Below are positions 1 through 4,826 of a DNA stretch of 5,675 bases, in pieces; position 1 is the stretch's first letter, and each line of letters begins with the position of its first letter. Below the pieces are notes generated by a model. It was not told the DNA's origin. It searched no databases and worked only from the letters and a program-made list of their open reading frames with translations. Position numbers and translations under genes: made by a program. This DNA comes from an uncultured Clostridia bacterium (lineage in GTDB: Bacteria; Bacillota; Clostridia; Oscillospirales; CAG-272), in contig CAMZBE010000101.1 in NCBI GenBank assembly GCA_947304475.1, positions 1-5,675 of the forward strand, written 5' to 3'.

Positions 1-1070
1 GGCCTGACCGAGCCCTCGTAGATGCGCGCCGCGGAACTTCTTCTGCCGTGGATCAGGTCGCCGAACCGCTGCACGATCACGCCGCCGCCGAGCATATTCG
101 ACAGCCGCGCGATGCTCTCGGCGTAGCCGTTGCTGTCGCGGAAGGGCTCGGAGAAGTGCTTGGAGACCAGCAGGGCGAAGTTGGTGTTCCCGGTCTTCTT
201 GTCGTCGCCCTCGAAACTGTGCCCGTTGACCGTGATGATGCCGTTGGTGTTCTCGTTGACCACGATGCCGTGCGGGTTCATGCAGAAGGTGCGCACCCGG
301 TCTTCAAAGGTCTCGGTACGGTATGTGATCTTGCTCTCGTACAGTTCGTCGGTCAGATGCTCGAAGATCTCGGCGTTCAGTTCGACGCGCACGCCGATAT
401 CGACGCGGTTCGACATGGTTTCGATCCCGAGCGCGCGGCAGGTCTTTTCCATCCACTTGGAGCCGCTCCGCCCGACCGAGACGATACAGGTGCGGCAGGT
501 GTAGTTGCGCCCGCCCGCCTCGACCGTATATCCCCCCTCGTTCTGCGAGAGCGTGTCGACGGGGGTATTGAAATGGAAATCAACTTTCTTTTCGAGTTCC
601 CGGTAGAGGTTCTCGAGCACGATATAGTTGATATCGGTGCCGAGATGGCGCACCTTCGCGTTCAGCAGCACCAGTTTGTTCTGCAAACAGATCTTGCTGA
701 ACCGCGTGCCCGCCGTTGAGTAAAGTCTGGTCCCCGCGCCGCCGAACTTGAGGTTCACCGAGTCGACGTATTCCATCAACTCGAGCGCCTTCTGCCGCCC
801 GATATGTTCGTAGAGCGAGCCGCCGAAGTCGTTCGTGATATTGTATTTGCCGTCCGAGAAGGCGCCGGCGCCGCCGAAGCCCGACATGATCGAACAGGTC
901 TTGCACCCGACGCAGGACTTTACTTTGTCGCCGTCGATCGGGCATTTCCGCTTGGGCAGCGGGTTGCCCTCTTCGAACACGCCGACTTTCAAGCCGCTGT
1001 CGCGCAGTTCGTACGCCGACCAGATCCCGCCCGGTCCCGCGCCGATGATGATAACGTCGTAATCAAACAT
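1..1070 (-). CDS. FAD-dependent dehydrogenase (COG2509-like NAD(P)/FAD oxidoreductase), C-terminus cut by window edge
   Basis: Reading from the ATG at 1070 to the left edge gives 356 residues with no stop. The N-terminus MFDYDVIIIGAGPGG is a Rossmann FAD-binding fold with GxGPGG at residues 10-15, and Glu33 ends the second strand (VGVFEE), where it should bind the ADP ribose. Four cysteines follow (43, 53, 56, 59), then FGGAGAFSDGKYN at 65-77, a signature I associate with the uncharacterised FAD-dependent dehydrogenases of COG2509. VSVGRSGSKW (197-206) is a second conserved nucleotide-binding stretch. Family members are, from memory, about 450-465 residues, so roughly 100 are missing here. 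A Shine-Dalgarno AAAGAGG (1079-1085) lies 8 bases before the ATG. The protein is expected to be cytoplasmic: no signal peptide is visible. It has its own promoter and is separated from the upstream glycosidase operon by a terminator. The flavoprotein class is sure; the substrate is unknown. Confidence 0.9.
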   Translation of the reverse strand, partial: MFDYDVIIIGAGPGGIWSAYELRDSGLKVGVFEEGNPLPKRKCPIDGDKVKSCVGCKTCSIMSGFGGAGAFSDGKYNITNDFGGSLYEHIGRQKALELMEYVDSVNLKFGGAGTRLYSTAGTRFSKICLQNKLVLLNAKVRHLGTDINYIVLENLYRELEKKVDFHFNTPVDTLSQNEGGYTVEAGGRNYTCRTCIVSVGRSGSKWMEKTCRALGIETMSNRVDIGVRVELNAEIFEHLTDELYESKITYRTETFEDRVRTFCMNPHGIVVNENTNGIITVNGHSFEGDDKKTGNTNFALLVSKHFSEPFRDSNGYAESIARLSNMLGGGVIVQRFGDLIHGRRSSAARIYEGSVR

Positions 1071-1090
1071 GGTTTTTTCCTCTTTCCCGC

Positions 1091-1135
1091 AAAAAAGTCC
1101 CGATCGTGACGGATTGGCGTCGTCGATCGGGCTTC
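1091..1135 (-). terminator. Leader hairpin with U6 tract, attenuator-like
   Basis: In the transcript of the FAD gene, CCCGATCG (1131-1124) pairs perfectly with CGATCGGG (1106-1099). A small internal loop follows, then a second 4-bp stem (1121-1118 with 1111-1108) closes a 6-base loop. Two bases after the stem comes TTTTTT (1096-1091). This has the form of an intrinsic terminator, yet it lies between the promoter at 1149-1177 and the ATG at 1070, with the Shine-Dalgarno only 5 bases beyond the U tract. It begins within about 10 bases of the predicted transcript start, so there is no room for a riboswitch aptamer. It could be an attenuator, the end of a short RNA of about 50 bases, or a 5' stabilising structure. 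Confidence 0.6.
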
Positions 1136-1139
1136 GCTT

Positions 1140-1167
1140 TTCCGTTCCATTATACCACGGAACGGAA
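1140..1167. promoter_or_regulatory. Putative operator: perfect 9-bp inverted repeat around the -10 box
   Basis: TTCCGTTCC (1140-1148) and GGAACGGAA (1159-1167) are perfect reverse complements separated by 10 bases, and that spacer contains the whole -10 hexamer (1149-1154). The 28-bp dyad, with half-site centres about 19 bp apart (close to two helical turns), is typical of a site for a dimeric repressor. Bound protein would block RNA polymerase. No candidate regulator gene is in the window. The alternative is a role as a 5' RNA structure, but most of the dyad lies upstream of the predicted start, which argues for a DNA site. Confidence 0.65.
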
Positions 1168-1177
1168 GGATTGTCAA
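1149..1177 (-). promoter_or_regulatory. Consensus sigma-70 promoter for the FAD-dependent dehydrogenase
   Basis: On the minus strand, a perfect -35 box TTGACA (1177-1172) and a perfect -10 box TATAAT (1154-1149) are separated by exactly 17 bases. TGG directly before the -10 box also satisfies the extended -10 (TGn) rule. Transcription should start near 1142, leaving a leader of about 70 bases before the ATG at 1070. A promoter this close to consensus would be very strong if not repressed, which fits the inverted repeat placed over its -10 box. Confidence 0.92.
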
Positions 1178-1220
1178 GAGAACGGCGCGGACCGCGGCGG
1201 CAAGGTCGGAAAAGAGTCCG

Positions 1221-1261
1221 AAAAAAGGAGAGAACCGCCACGCGGGGCGGTTCTCTTTTTT
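1221..1261 (-). terminator. Intrinsic terminator of the glycosidase operon, possibly bidirectional
   Basis: A perfect 10-bp stem, GAGAACCGCC (1230-1239) with GGCGGTTCTC (1246-1255), closes a 6-base loop. It is flanked by A6 on one side (1221-1226) and T6 on the other (1256-1261), so either strand reads as stem plus U tract. On the minus strand it starts 32 bases after the stop of the (alpha/alpha)6 glycosidase gene. It also separates that operon from the promoter of the FAD-dependent dehydrogenase. No plus-strand gene ends here, so only the minus-strand role has a known user. Confidence 0.9.
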
Positions 1262-1287
1262 CAAGCCGGTCTTTTTGCGTTCTCCGC

Positions 1288-3027
1288 TCATTCCCAGACG
1301 ACGGCGTTCTCTTTGAAGAAATCGCCGTCCTGCCAGTCGTAAACCCACGCCGCGTCGCTGCTCCACGCCTGCAGAAGCGAGCCGTCGGGGCGGATCGGCG
1401 AGTAGTACTCGATCGGGGTGTAGTTCCCGCGCGGAATATTCCAGTCGAACGACGAGGTCAGGGCGTATTCGTAATCGCGCCCGTTTTTCGCCTCGGCGTA
1501 GGCGACCAGAGCGGACAGATACGGCCAGACGGCGCCGTTGTGGTACTCGTAATCCTGCGAGGACTTGTTGTAGTACCGATCTTCCCCCTTGTAGAAGGGG
1601 AAAACGCTCATCACGCCGAAGTCGCCCGCCCGCTGAACGGTATTGTTCCGCGATTCGAGCATCTTCGAGACGTTGTCGAGCAGGCGCTCGGTCTTCTCTT
1701 CGTCGCTGATCCCGAACAGGACGGCGACGATCGTATCGACCGAGAGGTTATCCTCGACGAAATCGCCGTTTACGTAGTTGATATAGTATCCCTTTTCGTC
1801 GTCCCAGAGGATCCGGTCGATCGCGGCTTTGGTCGCGCGGTACATTTCGGAATACTTTGCGGCGCGTTTTGCGTCCCGTTTTTCCGCGATCCTTGAAACG
1901 CACCAGAGCGCCCGGGCGTAGAGCAGTTCAAGGTAGGAAACGTAGCCGATCCGGTTGACCTCGTCCGCCCAGTCGCGCTTGTTGTACGGTCCCTCCTTGA
2001 CGATCAGGTGGGTTTCGTCCTCGTACGCCGACAGTTTGTCGACGGTCAGAAGACAGTAGTCGTAGACCGTTTTCCCGTTCACCGTCTCGTCGAGGATCGA
2101 GAAATCGCCCGTCCGGTTGATATAGTCGTAGACCATCAAAACGAAGAAACTCGGGCTGTCGTAGTGGTTCCGCCAGTGCGGGAGCAATTCAAAGGTCACG
2201 GCGGAGGGGCAATCCCCGTTTTCTTCGATCCCGTGCGCGAGCGTCAAAATCTCGTTCCGGACGAGGTCGGCGTGATCTTTATACATACAGAGGACGGTCC
2301 AATAGGCGTCCCTGAAGTAGGTACGGACGGGTTTGACGTAACTGCACCCGGCGGAAAAGCCCCGGTACTCCCCGATTTCCTTGTAGTTTTCGAGGGCGCA
2401 GAAGATACTCGAAACGTAGAGCGCCTTGTCACGCTCGGTCTTCGCCGTCGCGGGGATCTTCACGTTCTTGATCTCGTCTTCGACCTCTTGTTTCAGGGCG
2501 GCGAAACGGGAGAGTATATCTTGGCAGCACGCCTCGTCCGAGTCGTAGGAGCAGACGAAGCGCACGCTCTTCTCGGTGTGCAGATAGACCGAGGCGTTCT
2601 CGGAGATATACTCGCTTTGGGCGTCCGCGGCGTAGGAAAACCCCTTGACCGCCTGCCCGAAGTCGAAAACGAAATCGTATTTCGCGGCGCTCTCCGCCGT
2701 GATCTCGTAGCACAGGGCGTTGCCGCGCTTCGGAACGAACCCGAAAACTTCGATCTCGCCGCCGTCGGTTTCCAGTACGATCTTCTGCGTCCGTCCGATC
2801 ATTTCCACGGTCTTATCCGTGAACGCGTCGAGTTTGACGCCGTTCACGAAGACGTTTAGATAACTTCTCCTGACGTAACTGCCCGGGTGGTTGCAGACCG
2901 AATAGTTGGTGATTCCGCCCTTGCCGTCGAACGAGACGCGCAGGTCGTTTGCGAAAACGTCCCAGACCGCGTCCTCCCAAAACTTGCCCCGGGCGACGAT
3001 CGCCCCGTTTTGAAAACTCGTTTCCAT
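1288..3027 (-). CDS. (alpha/alpha)6-barrel glycoside hydrolase, glycogen-debranching/GH63/GH78-like fold
   Basis: This is a 579-residue protein without a signal peptide, so probably cytoplasmic. Residues 1-170 look like a beta-rich N-terminal domain. From about 195 the sequence is helical, as in six-hairpin glycosidases. Landmarks are YFRDAYW (237-243), GPYNKRDWADEVNR (346-359), EYHNGAVWP (494-502) and LLQAWSSDAAWVY (551-563). HNGAVWP and QAWS recall the C-terminal domain of amylo-alpha-1,6-glucosidases and related GH63/GH78-type enzymes. The carboxylates Asp240, Asp352, Asp355, Glu356, Glu494 and Glu540 are candidate catalytic residues, but I cannot choose the acid/base pair by eye. The start follows AAGGG by 9 bases. 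The gene lies 28 bases behind the GH39-like gene, so the two enzymes probably act on the same glycan. Family number and sugar specificity are unresolved; the fold is fairly certain. Confidence 0.8.
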   Translation of the reverse strand: METSFQNGAIVARGKFWEDAVWDVFANDLRVSFDGKGGITNYSVCNHPGSYVRRSYLNVFVNGVKLDAFTDKTVEMIGRTQKIVLETDGGEIEVFGFVPKRGNALCYEITAESAAKYDFVFDFGQAVKGFSYAADAQSEYISENASVYLHTEKSVRFVCSYDSDEACCQDILSRFAALKQEVEDEIKNVKIPATAKTERDKALYVSSIFCALENYKEIGEYRGFSAGCSYVKPVRTYFRDAYWTVLCMYKDHADLVRNEILTLAHGIEENGDCPSAVTFELLPHWRNHYDSPSFFVLMVYDYINRTGDFSILDETVNGKTVYDYCLLTVDKLSAYEDETHLIVKEGPYNKRDWADEVNRIGYVSYLELLYARALWCVSRIAEKRDAKRAAKYSEMYRATKAAIDRILWDDEKGYYINYVNGDFVEDNLSVDTIVAVLFGISDEEKTERLLDNVSKMLESRNNTVQRAGDFGVMSVFPFYKGEDRYYNKSSQDYEYHNGAVWPYLSALVAYAEAKNGRDYEYALTSSFDWNIPRGNYTPIEYYSPIRPDGSLLQAWSSDAAWVYDWQDGDFFKENAVVWE

Positions 3028-3055
3028 TCCGTTGATCCCTTTTCCCGGCGCCGTT

Positions 3056-4399
3056 TCAGCCGTTCTTTTCGAGGTAAAGCGTGTCGAACTTTTTAAGTTT
3101 GATCGACTTGGTCGAGACGCGCGTCTTGGTCATCATATGCTTTTCGTCGATGCGATAAGCGGTGTAGCCGCTCCCGAGATCGGTCTCGACGGTCTTTTCC
3201 TCGCCGCTGATATTCGCGATCAGCACGCCGCACGTTTTCCCGTCGGTCGCCGCCAGGGCGTAAAGCCCGTCGCCGCAGCCGGTCGGTTCGACCGCGTTCC
3301 CGAGGGCGTAGAGTTTCCCGAACGCCTTGAACGCGTAGTAGGTGCAGAAGGGCTGCTCGGTCAGGGGGTTGAAGAACCCGGCGTAGACGCTGGTCCCGAA
3401 GCGCGCGTCGTAGAAGCACATCAGGGACATCTTGGTCTTCTGCATCGCGATCATCATGGCGGAAACGTCCGCCGCCGCCTTGGTCGTGCCGCGGGTCTCG
3501 CGCGTGCGGTCGGTGTTCCACTCGTTCAGGTGGATCTCGATGTCGGGGAAGCCCTCCTCGGCGAGCAGTTTTTCGGTGTACGCCTGGATCTGCTCGGTGC
3601 GCTTGACGGTCATATAACTGTGGTGCGAGAAGAAGTCGATCGGCAGATTGTCGCGCTTGATGCGGCGCAAAAACCCGCGGGTGAATTCGGTATGGTAGAT
3701 CGCGCGCTCTTCCCAATGGATAATCTCGTGCGGCTTTTTGTATTTTTCCTCTTTTTCCAGATACCCGAGATAAAGCCCGGTGTTCGCAAATCCACCGACC
3801 TTGATCTTGTCGCCGAAGCAGTCTTTCAAGCGTTTCGCCGTCGCGGCGTAGAGGTCGTAGTACTGCTCCTTCGTGCCCTTCCACATATTGTTTTTGGCGA
3901 TCTCTTCTTCGTTATCGGGCTCGTTCCAGATCTCCCAATAGGTGATCCCGAAATGGAACCCGTTCGCCCATCCCTCGTTGTAGTGGCGGACGATATGTTC
4001 CGCGATGCGCGCCCACTTTTCGGGGTCCTTCGGCGGGAAGATGCGATAGGATTTGATCATGTGCGCGTTCTCGATGGTCACGCCGAGCCGGAAGTAGGGC
4101 TCGAGTTTCGCCTCGACCATCTTTTCAAAGAGGGCGTCGGTGAACGCGAAGTCGTAGGACGCGGGATCGTTCTCGTCGGCGTCGAAGTCACGGAAGAGGT
4201 TCGGAACGTCGACGAACACGTTCGCCCCGTAATTCCCGCAGGTGTCGTGCATACGGCAATAGGGGATATTCGCCTCGGTCAGATAGTGGAACATCGAGTG
4301 TTCGATCCCGTCGTCGCAGATGTCCGCGGGCGGCTGACCGACGGCGTGCATCGGCTTGATCTTCCCGTTGGTTTTCGTAAAGTCAAAATGGAGTTTCAT
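3056..4399 (-). CDS. GH39-like glycoside hydrolase (clan GH-A, possible beta-xylosidase type)
   Basis: This is a 447-residue protein with no signal peptide. A (beta/alpha)8 clan GH-A barrel is indicated by WEIWNEPDN (155-163), where Glu160 of the NEP motif is the predicted acid/base, and by IHLNEWN (289-295), where Glu293 is the predicted nucleophile. Supporting motifs are RMHD (49-52) near the barrel start and FFSHHSY (256-262). Residues from about 385 (KTCGVLIANIS onward) form a beta-rich C-terminal domain, as in GH39 enzymes. GH39 contains beta-xylosidases and alpha-L-iduronidases; the substrate here is not determined. The frame stays open for 41 more codons upstream, but the ATG at 4399 is preferred: AAAGGA lies 7 bases before it, and the upstream part crosses the promoter. 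It is the first gene of an operon with the (alpha/alpha)6 glycosidase. Other GH-A families (GH5, GH30, GH51) are possible but fit less well. Confidence 0.82.
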   Translation of the reverse strand: MKLHFDFTKTNGKIKPMHAVGQPPADICDDGIEHSMFHYLTEANIPYCRMHDTCGNYGANVFVDVPNLFRDFDADENDPASYDFAFTDALFEKMVEAKLEPYFRLGVTIENAHMIKSYRIFPPKDPEKWARIAEHIVRHYNEGWANGFHFGITYWEIWNEPDNEEEIAKNNMWKGTKEQYYDLYAATAKRLKDCFGDKIKVGGFANTGLYLGYLEKEEKYKKPHEIIHWEERAIYHTEFTRGFLRRIKRDNLPIDFFSHHSYMTVKRTEQIQAYTEKLLAEEGFPDIEIHLNEWNTDRTRETRGTTKAAADVSAMMIAMQKTKMSLMCFYDARFGTSVYAGFFNPLTEQPFCTYYAFKAFGKLYALGNAVEPTGCGDGLYALAATDGKTCGVLIANISGEEKTVETDLGSGYTAYRIDEKHMMTKTRVSTKSIKLKKFDTLYLEKNG

Positions 4400-4406
4400 A
4401 TCTGTT

Positions 4407-4412
4407 TCCTTT
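4407..4412 (-). promoter_or_regulatory. Ribosome binding site that fixes the GH39-like start
   Basis: AAAGGA on the minus strand ends 7 bases before the ATG at 4399. It decides between this start and an in-frame ATG 41 codons upstream at 4522, whose extension would be translated across the promoter -10 box and has no protein-like pattern. Confidence 0.75.
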
Positions 4413-4462
4413 CTTGTTTCGCCTGGACGGCAGGGAAAACGCGATCGGCTTTCGGAAGCCGG

Positions 4463-4585
4463 GGATTCAACCACAACTATTATAGTGGATTCATACCGAA
4501 AAAGCAAGGGGTCGTGCGCCATAACCCGAGTTTTTTACGCCACTTTTTCATAAAAGACATTCCGCGTGCGGGACAGGTTGAATCC
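4463..4585. repeat. Three GGATTCAACC-type elements around the glycosidase promoter
   Basis: GGATTCAACC occurs exactly at 4463-4472 on the plus strand and at 4576-4585 on the minus strand. A third copy with one inserted base, GGATTCATACC, is at 4487-4497 on the plus strand. The first overlaps the predicted transcript start, the third lies between the -10 and -35 boxes, and the distal copy sits about 105 bases upstream of the start. Two promoter-proximal sites plus one distal site is a layout used by repressors that loop DNA, or by regulators that bind several sites. No protein is assigned. Confidence 0.55.
4479..4507 (-). promoter_or_regulatory. Promoter of the glycosidase operon
   Basis: A perfect -10 box TATAAT (4484-4479) is preceded, after 17 bases, by TTGCTT (4507-4502), which matches three of six -35 positions. 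Transcription should start near 4472, giving a leader of about 70 bases that includes a 6-bp hairpin (CGGCTT/AAGCCG on the RNA, 4461-4446). The weak -35 box suggests that an activator helps, or that expression is low until induced. The -10 box sits between CCAC and GTGG and is flanked by GGATTCA elements. Confidence 0.7.
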
Positions 4586-4590
4586 AAAGG

Positions 4591-4616
4591 GAACGCCGGG
4601 CGGACGCCCGGCGTTC
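4591..4616 (-). terminator. Strong GC-rich hairpin behind the small ORF, probable terminator with poor U tract
   Basis: A perfect 11-bp stem, GAACGCCGGGC (4591-4601) with GCCCGGCGTTC (4606-4616), closes a 4-base loop. On the minus strand it is followed by CCTTTGGATT, which is only weakly U-rich. It lies 47 bases after the small ORF's stop and before the glycosidase promoter, so it is well placed to end that transcript. It may need Rho, or may serve mainly to protect the mRNA 3' end. Confidence 0.5.
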
Positions 4617-4630
4617 TCGGAACAGTTGTT

Positions 4631-4652
4631 TGTCTCCTCTGCGTTGGAGACA
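4631..4652 (-). other. Second hairpin directly after the small ORF
   Basis: TGTCTCC (4631-4637) and GGAGACA (4646-4652) form a perfect 7-bp stem with an 8-base loop. It starts 11 bases after the stop codon of the 43-residue ORF and lies in tandem with the GC-rich hairpin at 4591-4616. It has no U tract, so it is not an intrinsic terminator alone. It could be a processing or stability element that sets the amount of the small-ORF mRNA. Confidence 0.45.
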
Positions 4653-4663
4653 GGGGGCGCGGA

Positions 4664-4795
4664 TCAGAGGGATCCGAAATCAAAGGAAGCCCAATCGCCC
4701 TCTCCGAGCGAGCCGCCCGAGGTCAGGAGCAGATCGCGGTCGAGTAAAACGATCTTGATTTCGGCAGATTCAAAAACTTTCTTTTCGTTATTCAT
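4664..4795 (-). CDS. Small 43-residue protein with double-glycine-like motif, function unknown
   Basis: The ATG at 4795 opens a 43-codon ORF ending in TGA at 4664. AAAGGA (4805-4810) lies 9 bases before it. Residues 1-24 are charged then hydrophobic (EIKIVLLDRDLLLTS at 12-26). Gly27-Gly28 follow, then a 15-residue tail rich in Gly, Asp and aromatics (SLGEGDWASFDFGSL). Counting back from the GG pair gives Leu at -12, Asp at -8 and Leu at -7, as in double-glycine leader peptides, but -4 is Thr rather than hydrophobic. The gene starts 31 bases after the surface-protein gene and is probably co-transcribed. It may be an exported peptide precursor, or a member of the short TSGG-type proteins I recall from anaerobic Bacillota. 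No peptidase-transporter is in view. The ORF is likely real; its role is open. Confidence 0.65.
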   Translation of the reverse strand: MNNEKKVFESAEIKIVLLDRDLLLTSGGSLGEGDWASFDFGSL

Positions 4796-4826
4796 CTTCC
4801 GGTTTCCTTTCGGTTCATTTTTTCCG

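Noticed and set aside
48..719. Plus-strand open frame of 223 codons opposite the FAD-dependent dehydrogenase
   Set aside because: The minus strand encodes a recognisable flavoprotein over the whole stretch; the plus-strand frame is its shadow.
1069..1896. Plus-strand open frame of 275 codons running through the terminator into the (alpha/alpha)6 glycosidase gene
   Set aside because: It crosses the intrinsic terminator and the FAD-gene promoter and has no protein-like pattern; the minus-strand genes explain the sequence.
2008..2859. Plus-strand open frame of 283 codons opposite the (alpha/alpha)6 glycosidase
   Set aside because: It has no ribosome binding site and no motif, and mirrors a supported gene.
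4480..4550. Short minus-strand frame beginning MKKWRKKLGLWR upstream of the GH39-like gene
   Set aside because: It has no Shine-Dalgarno sequence before its ATG, and its last codons are the promoter -10 box itself, so the transcript that would carry it is not evident.
3032..4747. Plus-strand open frame of 571 codons antisense to the GH39-like gene
   Set aside because: It lies opposite a protein with clear catalytic motifs, starts without a ribosome binding site, and reads as the low-complexity V/R/G/D-rich mirror of a G+C-rich gene. Its end crosses hairpins and the promoter region.
4796..4815. Eight-codon minus-strand ORF (MNRKETGR) whose TGA overlaps the ATG of the 43-residue ORF
   Set aside because: It contains the ribosome binding site of the small ORF and has none of its own. 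Translational coupling through it is possible but unsupported.
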